This document shows positions 16,574-25,650 of a stretch of 64,000 nucleotides of DNA, one piece after another. The notes under the pieces are model-generated. The model ran no database searches, was not told the DNA's origin, and saw only the letters and a program-made list of their open reading frames with translations. A program made the translations under genes and the position numbers. How positions within the stretch are numbered: the first letter of the stretch is position 1; each line of letters begins with the position of its first letter. Source of the DNA: Hyphomicrobiales bacterium (GTDB lineage: Bacteria; Pseudomonadota; Alphaproteobacteria; Rhizobiales; Rhizobiaceae); the NCBI GenBank assembly GCA_900468625.1, contig UBUL01000039.1, positions 1 to 64,000 of the forward strand, written 5' to 3'.

Positions 16574-17578
16574 ATGCAGGAAATCTGGATCGACTATCTG
16601 AACGCCATCGATGCCAAGGCGCTGGCGCTTTCCAATGATGAAATCCTTGACGCCGTGACCAAGGCGCTTGATGCGCAAGGACGCGGCGAGACCGTGATTG
16701 AGCCCCGCGTCCATCTCGTGCCTGAGAGCTCCGACAAAGGTCATTTCAACGTGTTGCGCGGTTACGTGAAGCCGCTCGACTATGCCGGCGTCAAGGTCGT
16801 CGGCGATTTCGTCGACAACTACAAGCAGGGGCTGCCCTCCGAAATGGCGGTCCTTAACCTGTTCGATCCGCGCACCGGCGTGCCGAAGGCGATCGTCGAT
16901 GCGACTGCCATCACCGACATGCGCACCGGCGCAGTCACCGCCATCGGCGCCCGCCATCTCGCGCGCGAGGATAGCAAGATCCTCGGCCATATCGGCGCAC
17001 GCGGCACCTCCTACTGGAACGTGCGGCTGCTCGATCACCTCTTCGATTTCGATGAGATCCGCGTGCACTCGCGCCGCCCGGAAAGCCGAGACGCTTTCGC
17101 AGCACGGCTGGAAGCCGATCTAGGCAAGAAAATTATCGTGACGGACAATTGGGAGGATTGCCTGAAAGGCGCCGATATCATGATCGAGGCAAGCCGCCTG
17201 CCGGAGCCGACGCCGCTTTTCAAGACCGCCTGGGTCAAGAAAGGTGCCTTCGTCGTACCCTACGGCACCATGAGCGCGCTCGAATTCGACCTCACAGACA
17301 TCATGGACAAGGTCGTCGTCGACGATTGGGGACAGTGCGGCCCCGGCCGCCCGTTCGGCGCGCTTCGCCGCCATGTCGATGAGGGCAAGGTGACGGCCGA
17401 GACGCTGCATGCCGAAATCGGCCAGATCGTTTGCGGCGCCAAGCCCGGCCGCGAAAGCGACGACGAAACCATCCTCTTCTGGCATCGTGGCCTTAGCACG
17501 ACCGACGTCGCGCTCGGCGCGGCGATGGTCGAAAAAGCAAAACGCATGAATATTGGCCAGCGGCTTCGGTTTGCGTGA
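16574..17578 (+). CDS. ornithine cyclodeaminase/mu-crystallin family protein
   Basis: A 334-residue NAD(P)-binding protein of the OCD/mu-crystallin family. The VDATAITDMRTGAVTAIGARHLAR segment (about residues 109-132) is the family signature, followed by the Rossmann region ILGHIGARGTSYWNVRLL and VHSRRPESRDAFA, in which the usual GxGxxA/G loop is altered to GARGTS. Members reduce or deaminate cyclic imino acids, or make alanine and opine-like compounds. It lies 113 bp after the lyase homologue and 6 bp before the PhnD-like gene. The exact reaction is unknown. Confidence 0.85.
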   Translation: MQEIWIDYLNAIDAKALALSNDEILDAVTKALDAQGRGETVIEPRVHLVPESSDKGHFNVLRGYVKPLDYAGVKVVGDFVDNYKQGLPSEMAVLNLFDPRTGVPKAIVDATAITDMRTGAVTAIGARHLAREDSKILGHIGARGTSYWNVRLLDHLFDFDEIRVHSRRPESRDAFAARLEADLGKKIIVTDNWEDCLKGADIMIEASRLPEPTPLFKTAWVKKGAFVVPYGTMSALEFDLTDIMDKVVVDDWGQCGPGRPFGALRRHVDEGKVTAETLHAEIGQIVCGAKPGRESDDETILFWHRGLSTTDVALGAAMVEKAKRMNIGQRLRFA

Positions 17579-17584
17579 CGCGGC

Positions 17585-18397
17585 ATGACGGTATCTCCAG
17601 CTCCTGCGATTGCCTGCTCGCGAATGTACAATCTGAGCCCGAAAATATCGGGGCTTTGGGATCGGCTCTTTCGTTGGCTCACAGACCGGTCGGGCGTCGA
17701 ACTCGAGGTCATTGCCCATGCCGCCCCCGCACCTCTTTCGGAGCTGTGGGCTCGCCCGGACATGGGGGCCGTCTTCATGTGCGGTTTTCCGTTCTCCCAA
17801 TTGCCGAAAGCAGAGTGTCCGCAACCATTGGCCGCTCCAGTTTCGCTGGCAGACTGGGCAAACGGGCAGCCCGTCTACGCAAGCCATATCGTCACCGCGC
17901 GTGACCGGACGCTCACAGAAGCCGATCTTGCGGCCGTGCGCTGGGGCTGGACCGTGCGGGACTCGCAATCCGGCTATAATGCGCCACGGGAATTCTTTGC
18001 ATCGCTTGGCGGAGGGTCGGCGAACAAGACTGTCGGCCCTCTCCTCAATCCGCGCGGCGTCATCGAAGCGATCCGTTCGGACGCCGTCGATGTCGGCGCC
18101 ATTGATGCTTATGCCTATCAGCTTCTGAATATTCATGAGCCGGACGTGATTGCACCATTGCGAGTTATCGCCACGACAAAGCCGGCACCTTTTCCTCTGC
18201 TGGTTGCCTCCCGGCAGCAGTCTCCGGAAATCGTTGCGGCGCTTCGCGCCGCACTGGTTGGCGCCCACCAGGACCTAGAAGGACGCGATATCCTTAGATC
18301 GCTTGGCTTGGCGGCCTTTGCCGAACCGGACATTACTGCCTATGAACAACTGCCTGCGCGAGCCGAAGCCGTCAATGAAGCCCTCGGGATATGGTGA
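17585..18397 (+). CDS. PhnD/SsuA-like substrate-binding protein without a signal peptide
   Basis: A 270-residue protein like the phosphate/phosphonate ABC binding family (PhnD-like, Peripla_BP type II). Evidence is GAVFMCGFPFSQLP, YASHIVTARD, GWTVRDSQSGYNAPREFF and IDAYAYQLLNIHEPDVIAPLRVIATTKPAPFPLL. The N-terminus MTVSPAPAIACSRMYN shows no hydrophobic signal, so it appears cytoplasmic. Such leaderless forms may be sensors or enzymes. It starts 6 bp after the cyclodeaminase homologue and belongs to that operon. No transporter membrane gene is adjacent. Confidence 0.75.
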   Translation: MTVSPAPAIACSRMYNLSPKISGLWDRLFRWLTDRSGVELEVIAHAAPAPLSELWARPDMGAVFMCGFPFSQLPKAECPQPLAAPVSLADWANGQPVYASHIVTARDRTLTEADLAAVRWGWTVRDSQSGYNAPREFFASLGGGSANKTVGPLLNPRGVIEAIRSDAVDVGAIDAYAYQLLNIHEPDVIAPLRVIATTKPAPFPLLVASRQQSPEIVAALRAALVGAHQDLEGRDILRSLGLAAFAEPDITAYEQLPARAEAVNEALGIW

Positions 18398-18459
18398 AGT
18401 TCAAACGAACGTTTACCATTTCACTGCAACAGCGAAAGAAACAGCCAATAGGCGGCACA

Positions 18460-19041
18460 TCACACGCTGGCGGCTTGCTTCAGCAGTTTCTCGGCAGCCA
18501 AGTCCAGACATTCCTCGAAAGCTGTGAGATCAAGGAAACGCTGATCCGATGCAACCTTGCGGGTAACGATGACGCCGCCGCGCGCCGCTATGCCGCCATC
18601 GAGCATCAAATTGTCGGCCATGTCGAAGTTTTCCAGCGCCATGCCGTCGGGACCGCGATGGCGACCGTCCGGTCCCAGCCGAACCTCTCCGCCGTAAAGC
18701 CCACTCACACGTTCGAAATGATCGTCGACACAGTTGGAAAAAGCGAATGCCGGACAGCCGCGCGCGCACATGAACCCGAGCTCGAAAGCGGTTCCAACGT
18801 CGGCTGCAATACCGCGAAACGGCGTCAGGTTGGCAATGATGAGGTCGGCGCCGGACATCAGCCTCTCATTGATCGCGCTGATGGCAAGGCCGCGCTGGCG
18901 GCGTGTTTCCGTCTCGGGCACGGCGAGATCGCCGGGCGAAACAGGCGTAAAGCCGTAGCTGCGCGCCAGTGCGATCTTGCGATCGAGGATTTCTCTCGCG
19001 TTGGGAAGGAAGACTTCCGGGCCTGCCAGATATGCTCTCAA
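18460..19041 (-). CDS. nucleoside 2-deoxyribosyltransferase family protein
   Basis: A protein of about 193 residues. RAYLAGPEVFLPNA at the start, GADLIIANLTPFRG and DVGTAFELGFM (with the catalytic Glu of the family) mark it as PF05014. Such enzymes exchange or hydrolyse the base of deoxynucleosides in the cytosol. The TTG at 19041 is chosen: it follows AGAGGCAAGG and gives the usual MRAYLAGPE start. A TTG at 19095 would add 18 residues with no good SD. Convergent with the PhnD-like gene. Confidence 0.82.
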   Translation of the reverse strand: MRAYLAGPEVFLPNAREILDRKIALARSYGFTPVSPGDLAVPETETRRQRGLAISAINERLMSGADLIIANLTPFRGIAADVGTAFELGFMCARGCPAFAFSNCVDDHFERVSGLYGGEVRLGPDGRHRGPDGMALENFDMADNLMLDGGIAARGGVIVTRKVASDQRFLDLTAFEECLDLAAEKLLKQAASV

Positions 19042-19264
19042 TGCCTTGCCTCTTTGATAGAATATTGCGCTGCCGGAGTTGAGGGACCATATCAAGCCTA
19101 TGGCCGATTCAAGGCTCTTCCGCCATAGCCGGGCAAATAATTTACGAAATCGCGAATTGGAGGCGATTGCCGTTCCCGGTCACTGGCGAGACGCGTATAG
19201 TTCTATTCGGACTGAATAGCGCTCACGATCCATGACGGATGACGGAATTTGTGGGGTATAGGAA

Positions 19265-20512
19265 ATGCAATCTTCCATAGAGGCAGTTGCCGCTTCGACG
19301 CAGGACGATCAAGGCAGCTGGCCGACAAAACAAAGCAAGATCCTTGATTGGCTTATGAATGATGTCCGCGACCAGCGGTTCATCGACAACATCCTTGTCG
19401 AACTCTGCGAAAAAATGCGGGCGGTCGGGATTCCGGTCGGCAGAGCGACGATGCATTTCAGAACGTTGCATCCGCAATGGCTCGGCGCAAGACTTCTATG
19501 GCGCACCGGCATGAAGGAGGCGGATATCGCCACCTTCAGCTACGGGGTCGAGAATACGCCTCAGTTTCTGGCAAGCCCCATCAACGAGATCTTCAACGGC
19601 GCGACCGAAGTCCGGAAAAATCTCGAAACCTGCCCAAATGCGGAACTGAATTATCCGCTCTACAAGGAAATGCGTGCGGAAGGACTGACCGACTATATCG
19701 CCTGGCCGATCTACCACACGCTCGGCAAGCGCCACATCGTGACCTTCGCCGCAGATGCCCCCGGCGGCTTCACCGAGCAGCACATTACCTTCCTGAAGGA
19801 TCTGCTGCCGGCGCTGACGATGGTAACCGAGATCCGGCTGAAGAACATCATGGCGCGCACGCTGCTGCGCACCTATGTCGGACCGCATGCCAGCGAAAAG
19901 ATCCTGGCGGGCGCCACGACCCGAGGCAGCGGTACGACGGTCGGTGCCGCTATCCTCATCTGCGATCTGCGTGATTTCACGACCATTTCGGACATGTGGC
20001 CGCGCGACGATGTCATCGAGCTGCTGAATGGCTATTTCGATGCGATGGTCGAACCGATCGAAAAGCACGGCGGCGAGATCCTCAAATTCATGGGCGATGG
20101 GCTTTTGGCCATTTTTCCCTTGAGCGATCCGAATGCCTGCCACAATCTCCTTCTCGCCGTCAGCGAGGCGCAAACGGCCATTGCAGCGCTCAACGAAGAA
20201 AATCGCAAGCACGGCCGCGAAGTATTGCGCTATGGCGTCGGCGTGCATGTCGGCGATGTGATGTACGGCAATATCGGCTCACGCACTCGGCTTGATTTCA
20301 CGGTCATCGGTCCGGCCGTCAATATCGCCTCGCGGCTGGAATCGCTGACCAAGGAGGTCAAGCGGCCGGTGCTGCTTTCAAAGGCGTTCGTCGACATGGC
20401 CGCATGCCAGCGCGACATGGAAAGCCTCGGCTCTTTCCCGCTCAAAGGACTTGGCGATCCGGTCGACGTGTTTGCTTTCGCCGCAAAGGAGAAGCTGCTG
20501 CAGCACGGCTAA
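19265..20512 (+). CDS. class III adenylate cyclase
   Basis: A 415-residue cytoplasmic protein with no membrane segment. Residues 1-215 are an uncharacterised N-terminal region seen in many rhizobial cyclases (possibly GAF-like, with TDYIAWPIYHTLGKRHIVTFA). Residues 225-400 form the catalytic domain: ILICDLRDFTTISD with the first metal Asp, GGEILKFMGDGLLAIF with the second, and RLDFTVIGPAVNIASRLESL, which holds the transition-state Asn/Arg. All metal-binding residues look intact, so it should make cAMP. Rhizobia carry dozens of such cyclases. Transcribed alone. Confidence 0.9.
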   Translation: MQSSIEAVAASTQDDQGSWPTKQSKILDWLMNDVRDQRFIDNILVELCEKMRAVGIPVGRATMHFRTLHPQWLGARLLWRTGMKEADIATFSYGVENTPQFLASPINEIFNGATEVRKNLETCPNAELNYPLYKEMRAEGLTDYIAWPIYHTLGKRHIVTFAADAPGGFTEQHITFLKDLLPALTMVTEIRLKNIMARTLLRTYVGPHASEKILAGATTRGSGTTVGAAILICDLRDFTTISDMWPRDDVIELLNGYFDAMVEPIEKHGGEILKFMGDGLLAIFPLSDPNACHNLLLAVSEAQTAIAALNEENRKHGREVLRYGVGVHVGDVMYGNIGSRTRLDFTVIGPAVNIASRLESLTKEVKRPVLLSKAFVDMAACQRDMESLGSFPLKGLGDPVDVFAFAAKEKLLQHG

Positions 20513-20739
20513 TCGCAAGCCACCGATTTTGTACGGTGCGATTCAGTCGGTTGCAAAACGTGAAACGGTGCGGGGATGCCGCTGCGGACGGGCTTCCCTA
20601 TATTGTAGCGTGGATCATGACGATAGCCGCCTTATTTTTGGGATCGTTGTGCGCGTACGAATGTTAAGTAAGGGTTGATTCTATCGGCCCGATCACGAGG
20701 GTGCGTGCCACCCATAATACTCTGACAAGGAGAAAACAG

Positions 20740-21264
20740 ATGAGAAAAATTTTGACCCTGGCGTTTTCAGCAGCATCGTTGATCGTTGCGGGCGCGGCGG
20801 TGGCACGGGCGGCGGACATGCCGACGACCTATCGCGAAGAAGAGGCGGACCAGCGCAATGGCGTGAAAATCGGCTACCTCGAATGCGAAATCGGCGGCGG
20901 CGTCGGCTATGTCCTCGGCTCGGCAAAAGAGGTGGACTGCACTTTCCATTCGACCGTCGGACGCGAACGCGTCGATCATTACACCGGTGCGATCAGAAAG
21001 ATGGGGGTCGATCTCGGCTTCACGACGCGCAGCCGGCTTGTCTGGTTGGTTTTCGCGCCGACAGCCGGCTATCATCATGGTTCTCTGAGCGGCCTTTATC
21101 AGGGTGCCACCGTCGAGGCGACCGTCGGTGCGGGCGTCGGTACCAACATCCTCGTCGGCGGCACCTCCGGTTCCATCCATCTTCAGACCGTGAGCGTAAC
21201 GGGTCAGCTCGGTCTGAACCTTGCCGCAACCGGCACGTCGGTCACGCTGACGTCGGCCGAGTGA
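20740..21264 (+). CDS. exported DUF992-family protein
   Basis: A 174-residue protein with a Sec signal peptide (MRKILTLAFSAASLIVAGAAVARA, cleavage about residue 24). The body YLECEIGGGVGYVLGSAKEVDCTF...YTGAIRKMGVDLGFTTRSRLVWLVFAPT is the DUF992 pattern, a glycine-rich periplasmic or outer-membrane-associated fold of unknown function common in Rhizobiales. AAGGAG precedes the ATG. The conserved Cys pair is near residues 51 and 68. Confidence 0.85.
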   Translation: MRKILTLAFSAASLIVAGAAVARAADMPTTYREEEADQRNGVKIGYLECEIGGGVGYVLGSAKEVDCTFHSTVGRERVDHYTGAIRKMGVDLGFTTRSRLVWLVFAPTAGYHHGSLSGLYQGATVEATVGAGVGTNILVGGTSGSIHLQTVSVTGQLGLNLAATGTSVTLTSAE

Positions 21265-21270
21265 GGGTTT

Positions 21271-21303
21271 CGGCCACAGCTTCAAGCCATCATGGTGTGG
21301 CCG
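21271..21303 (+). terminator. possible terminator after the DUF992 gene
   Basis: CGGCCACA (21271-21278) can pair with TGTGGCCG (21296-21303), with a 17-nt loop. It starts 7 bp after the stop. There is no clear U-run, so the call is weak. Confidence 0.4.
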
Positions 21304-21453
21304 CTCTTGCCTGGCGCCGGAGCGGCCATTGTTTTGTCCGCTACAGCGCGAGCCGTCTTGGATGTTGCCGCCTTTCGGCGCGAAATCGGTTTATCGCTGC
21401 ATCCGCGCGGCGCTACAGCTATGGAAAATTAAAGATATTCTGGAGCCAGGTTC

Positions 21454-22689
21454 ATGACCGATACAGTCACCGATCGCTTTCTTCGTTATGTTGCCGTCGA
21501 TACGCAATCGGACCCGACCTCGTCCACGCAGCCTTCCACCGAAAAGCAGAGGGATCTCGGAAGGATCCTTGTCGAGGAGCTGCTGGCGATCGGTTTGAGC
21601 GATGCGCATTTGGATGAGCACGGCTATGTCTATGCCACCATTCCGTCGAATATAGACAAACCGGTTCCCATCATCTGCTTCTGTTCTCACATGGACACCG
21701 CGCCCGACTTTACCGGCACTAACGTCAAGCCACAGATCCTGCGAAACTATGGCGGCGGCGATATTCGCCTTACCGGTGACCCGCAGCAGGTCATCCTTGT
21801 CGACGAGCACCCTGCGCTGCGCGATCAGATCGGTAATGACATCATCACTTCGGACGGAACGACGCTGCTCGGAGCCGACGATAAAGCCGGCCTCGCCGAA
21901 ATCGTGACCGCCGCTCAATATCTCGTCGACAACCCTGATATCCGCCACGGCACGATCAAGCTCCTGCTTACGGTCGATGAGGAAATCGGGCGCGGCGTCG
22001 ACAAGGTCGATCTGAAGAAGCTGGGAGCGCAGTTCGCCTATACGATCGACGGTGAAACGGCGGGACATATAGAAGACGAGACCTTTTCCGCCGACAGCGT
22101 CGAAGTCGTCATCCAAGGCGTGGCCATTCATCCCGGCTTCGCCCTGGGAAAAATGGAGAATGCCATCAAGATCGCGGGCGCGATCATCGACAGGCTGCCA
22201 AAAGAGATCGCTCCCGAAACGACAGCCGGACGGGAGGGCTTCATCCATCCGACCGGTGTCAGCGGCTCCATGGAGAAGGCTTCGCTCGGCTTCATCATCC
22301 GCGATTTCGACGAGCAAGGTCTCGTCGAGAAGGAAACCATGCTGGAAGCGATCGTCAAAGAGGCCATGGCGGCCTATCCCGGCTCCTCCCACACATTCAC
22401 CGTCAAGCGCCAGTACCGCAACATGAAGACGATCCTCGATCGCCATCCGCAGATCGTGGATAATGCCATCGAAGCGATCCGGCGGGCCGGCATGACGCCC
22501 GTGCGCGGCAGCATTCGCGGCGGCACAGATGGGTCCAGGCTGTCGTTCATGGGCTTGCCGTGCGCCAATATCTTCGCCGGCGGCCACGCCTTTCACTCCC
22601 CGCTGGAATGGGTCAGCCGTCAGGATATGGAAAAAGCTGTCAAAACGCTCGTGGAGCTGGCAAAGATCTGGGCGGAGCGTGCATTCTAG
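21454..22689 (+). CDS. pepT: peptidase T (tripeptide aminopeptidase)
   Basis: A 411-residue M20B metallopeptidase. The dinuclear zinc site is complete: CFCSHMDTAPD (His/Asp, about residues 75-85), LLGADDKAGLAEIVTA (bridging Asp), LLTVDEEIGRG (catalytic Glu and ligand), VSGSMEKASL region, and the C-terminal GGHAFHSPLEWVS His. It also has the PepT sequence RGGTDGSRLSFMGLP. It removes the N-terminal residue from tripeptides in the cytosol. GGAGCC lies 9 bp before the ATG. Monocistronic. Confidence 0.94.
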   Translation: MTDTVTDRFLRYVAVDTQSDPTSSTQPSTEKQRDLGRILVEELLAIGLSDAHLDEHGYVYATIPSNIDKPVPIICFCSHMDTAPDFTGTNVKPQILRNYGGGDIRLTGDPQQVILVDEHPALRDQIGNDIITSDGTTLLGADDKAGLAEIVTAAQYLVDNPDIRHGTIKLLLTVDEEIGRGVDKVDLKKLGAQFAYTIDGETAGHIEDETFSADSVEVVIQGVAIHPGFALGKMENAIKIAGAIIDRLPKEIAPETTAGREGFIHPTGVSGSMEKASLGFIIRDFDEQGLVEKETMLEAIVKEAMAAYPGSSHTFTVKRQYRNMKTILDRHPQIVDNAIEAIRRAGMTPVRGSIRGGTDGSRLSFMGLPCANIFAGGHAFHSPLEWVSRQDMEKAVKTLVELAKIWAERAF

Positions 22690-22757
22690 AGCAATTCCGG
22701 GAAAAGTGCGGAGCGGTTTTCGGTCCGGAATTGCGTGAAAGCAAAGAGATAAAGCGG
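22686..22757. repeat. rhizobial dispersed intergenic palindromic repeat, type A
   Basis: The stretch GAGCAATTCCGGGAAAAGTG, then GCGGTTTTCGGTCCGGAATTGC, has complementary outer arms (GCAATTCCG/CGGAATTGC). It matches from memory a repeat that is scattered through Rhizobiaceae and other Rhizobiales genomes. It overlaps the stop codon of pepT and may act as its 3-prime hairpin. Confidence 0.6.
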
Positions 22758-22814
22758 CTCAGAGATTCCGTGAAGAGCTGAACCGATCTAGGCGCCCCGG
22801 CCTGCGGGAATAGA

Positions 22815-23423
22815 CTACCAGTCCATACGGTCGATTGCCTGCCGACTGCGGCGCAACATCACGCCGGGGACATCCGCGGCCCTGTTCAATAGGTGACGCG
22901 CACCCTCGAGCGGATGGAATCCGACCCTCTCTTCTACGGCGACCGGCGGATTGTCGGTCTCCGGCGATGGAGCGGCCTCGGCATATTCCGGATGACCAGC
23001 AATGAGCGGATCGCGCGTTTCGCATTGCGGCAGGCAGCGGTCGAAATGTTCCACGTCACCGGCCGATGCGACGATCGCCTTCGCCGTATCGGCGTGGACT
23101 GCCACCCGCTTTGCCGGCGCGCTGCTCTTGATCACGGCGGCAAGCGGCGACGGTTGCGGAATCGGCACCGACATCAAAGGTCTTGCGGGGCTCGCGTCGA
23201 TCGCTGTCTGCAAGTCGCTCATGGCGAGCTGCTGTACGGGTCTCGTGCCGCTGATCGCGATGCGGCCGGTATCGTCGATAGATCGCATGGCGCGGTCGCT
23301 GGGACCGGTCTGCACAATCACATAGAGAGCACCGACGACAGTGCCGCAAACCGCGAGCGCGGATCCGAGCCTCCGGGTTGTCTCGCTTTGGCCATTCCAC
23401 CATTTCACAGGCTGCGTATCCAT
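22815..23423 (-). CDS. hypothetical single-pass membrane protein
   Basis: A 202-residue protein not assigned to a family. One hydrophobic segment (SALAVCGTVVGALYVIVQTG, about residues 21-40) would anchor it in the inner membrane, leaving a Pro/Ala-rich tail with basic C-terminus outside or in the periplasm. The ATG at 23423 is preferred over 23435 because AATGGAGC precedes it. Codon use looks like its neighbours. It stands alone between pepT (convergent) and a small-protein gene. Confidence 0.6.
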   Translation of the reverse strand: MDTQPVKWWNGQSETTRRLGSALAVCGTVVGALYVIVQTGPSDRAMRSIDDTGRIAISGTRPVQQLAMSDLQTAIDASPARPLMSVPIPQPSPLAAVIKSSAPAKRVAVHADTAKAIVASAGDVEHFDRCLPQCETRDPLIAGHPEYAEAAPSPETDNPPVAVEERVGFHPLEGARHLLNRAADVPGVMLRRSRQAIDRMDW

Positions 23424-23709
23424 CGACCGCTCCATTGGACAAATCTCGAATGGTCATTCTCATGAGAACTGTGGCGGCGCCTTTACCGAAACATGGCCAA
23501 TTGCGGACCTTTTGCAAAGAAATGTTGTCGGATCTCCCTCGTGCGTTCGCAGGGGGGAGACGAGCTGCGGCCCGTCGATCGTGGCGCGACAGCAGTCGGC
23601 ATCATGCCTGCGGGAGCGTTGGGAAAAAATAGCGCCGAAAATGAGTTTGCATGGGTGACGGACCGAGTGCTCCGGTTTGGCTTTGCCGGGACATTGCTGC
23701 CGGACAAAT

Positions 23710-24015
23710 CTAGTTCTGCACGAAAACCGATGGCATCAGGTTGGCGCGGGCAGAATAATGCGGCTGGCCGACGACATGCGATATCATAAGCACATAAATC
23801 AGGACCGCACCTAAGACGATAGCGATGCCGTTCACTGGAAAACCGGCATTCGATTTCACCCCAGGCGGTAGGTCCGGCTGATTTGCACGGCTGCTCTTTC
23901 CAGCGGGTGATTGCGCGGCGGCGGCAGGAAGCAGCAGTTCCCTTTCTATTTGGGCTTGCGCATAAAGGTGTTTGCCGGATTTCGTTTTGGGCCGGAACTG
24001 GATGACTTCGCCCAT
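23710..24015 (-). CDS. hypothetical small membrane protein
   Basis: A 101-residue protein, not recognised. The first 55 residues are polar (MGEVIQFRPKTKSGKHLYAQ), then GIAIVLGAVLIYVLMISHV forms one membrane segment near residues 63-81. The N-terminus EVIQFRPK is a common opening of small rhizobial proteins. It lies 30 bp after the exported-protein gene on the same strand and may be co-transcribed with it. Confidence 0.6.
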   Translation of the reverse strand: MGEVIQFRPKTKSGKHLYAQAQIERELLLPAAAAQSPAGKSSRANQPDLPPGVKSNAGFPVNGIAIVLGAVLIYVLMISHVVGQPHYSARANLMPSVFVQN

Positions 24016-24045
24016 TTTTCACGCGGTCCCTTTTACCGCCTGCAG

Positions 24046-24324
24046 CTATTGGCCATTGTTTTGGTTGTTGTCATTATCATTGAAATCGACACGAACGACC
24101 ACCTTTTCCGGCCGTTGTTCGCCATGCGGAACGATGACAGTAACGATACAGCGATTCTCGCGCGGCTTGACAGACAGGAGGCGCCCTTTCGTCTTGGTCA
24201 GAACTTCATCCACCGCGCTCGAGCAATCTTGAATCTTGTAACCGCTCTGAACGACTTGATTTTGCCCCGCCAATGCGGAGCCTGCAATCAAAATTCCGGC
24301 CAGTACTGTCAAGATCCTCACCAT
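24046..24324 (-). CDS. hypothetical exported protein
   Basis: A 92-residue protein with a signal peptide (MVRILTVLAGILIAGSALAG, cleavage about residue 19). The mature part has two Cys (QDCSSAV and ENRCIVTV) that could form a disulfide, and ends in an Asn/Asp-rich tail. The ATG at 24324 gives a clean signal peptide; longer versions add an implausible Cys-rich N-terminus. Function unknown. Confidence 0.6.
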   Translation of the reverse strand: MVRILTVLAGILIAGSALAGQNQVVQSGYKIQDCSSAVDEVLTKTKGRLLSVKPRENRCIVTVIVPHGEQRPEKVVVRVDFNDNDNNQNNGQ

Positions 24325-24690
24325 TTGACCACTATACTCCAACGAAGCTGACGAGGCGACAGTGGTTTGCAAGAAAGCCGGTCCATTTGCGTCATCTTTT
24401 CGCTGTGTGTGGTCAAAGCCGCAACAGCTGAATGTCTGCCAGGGACGATGGACTTTCATGGCAAATTCCAGGAGCAGCGATCGGAGCGGGGCTTTCTCGT
24501 TCCGGGCCGGAAGTGCCAGGCAATTTCCCGCTGAAGATCGGCCGGATCCTGGGACGCGCCTATCGGCGGCAAGACCATGCGGCCGAGGTCAGCCTCGCCT
24601 GCCTGAATTTTCCATGGCGGGAACTGCAAACCGAATGTGTGATCGGCTATACCTCACACATCAATCGCCCTTTCACGCGACAAATTTCTC
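24325..24690. other. gene-free region before the esterase pair
   Basis: About 366 bp between the exported-protein gene and the esterase operon. I see no convincing coding frame, hairpin or repeat. It should contain both divergent promoters. Confidence 0.4.
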
Positions 24691-25650
24691 ATGACCATCC
24701 CGACGACCCATCCCTTCGATTTCGATCCCACTTACGGCATGGAGCCGGAGCAATTGCTGGCTATAGAACCGCCGCAGGCGCCGACCGGCTTCGATGATTT
24801 CTGGCAGCAACGCTACAAGGCCGCCCTTACGGTCGACCCGGAGCCGAGGCTGCGGCATAGCCGGCTGCGCCATGCCGATTGGCATGTCTTCGATATCAGC
24901 TACGTGTCGACGGGATCGTTTCAGATCAACGGCTGGCTGCTCGTCCCGCGCGCGCGTCAAGTGCGGCGTGGCCTCGTCGTCGGACACGGATATGGCGGAC
25001 GAGACCAACCTGAGTTCGATCTGCCTGTGGAAGAGACGGCCGTCCTGTTTCCGTGCTGCCGCGGGCTTTCCCTCAGCGCCAGCCCGCAGATCCCCGCGGA
25101 TGCCCCCGGACATGTTCTTTGCGGCATCGAAAGCCGCGATCGCTATGTCATCGGCGGCTGTGTCGACGACATTTGGCTCGCCGTTTCCACCCTCGAGACC
25201 CTTTATCCCTGGCTTGCCGGCCATATCGGTTACAGCGGCATCAGCTTCGGTGGCGGGATCGGCGCTCTGGCAATTCCATTCGATGCGAGGATCAGGCGCG
25301 GGCATCTCATCGTTCCGACCTTCGGCCACAGGCAGCTATGGCTGACCTTGCCGACTGTTGGCAGTGCCCAATCCGTCCAGGCCTATCAGAAACGACATGG
25401 CAGCGTTCTGGAGACGCTGCGCTTCTTCGATGCCGCGATCGCGGCAAGTCGCATCACCGTACCGATGCTGGTCGCGCCTGCCCTTTTCGATCCCGCAGTC
25501 GCTCCTCCATGCCAATTCTCCGTCGCAAATGCGACGCAGAAATTTAACGAAATCTTCATCCTGGATGCCGGCCATTTCGAATATGCTGGCATGGAAGAGC
25601 AGAACGCAATTCTGCAACACAAGGTCGGGCGATTTTTCAAGGTGCTATGA
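24691..25650 (+). CDS. acetylxylan-esterase-like (AXE1 / cephalosporin-C deacetylase family) alpha/beta hydrolase
   Basis: A 319-residue cytoplasmic hydrolase. TGFDDFWQQRYKAAL near residue 30, and INGWLLVPRARQVRRGLVVGHGYGGRD near 90 match the AXE1 family. The nucleophile is in GYSGISFGGGIGALA, the acid probably the Asp in PALFDPAVAPP and the His in LDAGHFEYAG, so the triad looks complete. It removes acetyl groups from sugars or related esters. No signal peptide. Its stop overlaps the next esterase start (ATGA). Confidence 0.82.
   Translation: MTIPTTHPFDFDPTYGMEPEQLLAIEPPQAPTGFDDFWQQRYKAALTVDPEPRLRHSRLRHADWHVFDISYVSTGSFQINGWLLVPRARQVRRGLVVGHGYGGRDQPEFDLPVEETAVLFPCCRGLSLSASPQIPADAPGHVLCGIESRDRYVIGGCVDDIWLAVSTLETLYPWLAGHIGYSGISFGGGIGALAIPFDARIRRGHLIVPTFGHRQLWLTLPTVGSAQSVQAYQKRHGSVLETLRFFDAAIAASRITVPMLVAPALFDPAVAPPCQFSVANATQKFNEIFILDAGHFEYAGMEEQNAILQHKVGRFFKVL

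Noticed and set aside
24362-24797. Two overlapping plus-strand open frames before the esterase pair
   Set aside because: No ribosome site, no domain, Ser/Arg-rich composition; they run into the esterase gene out of frame.
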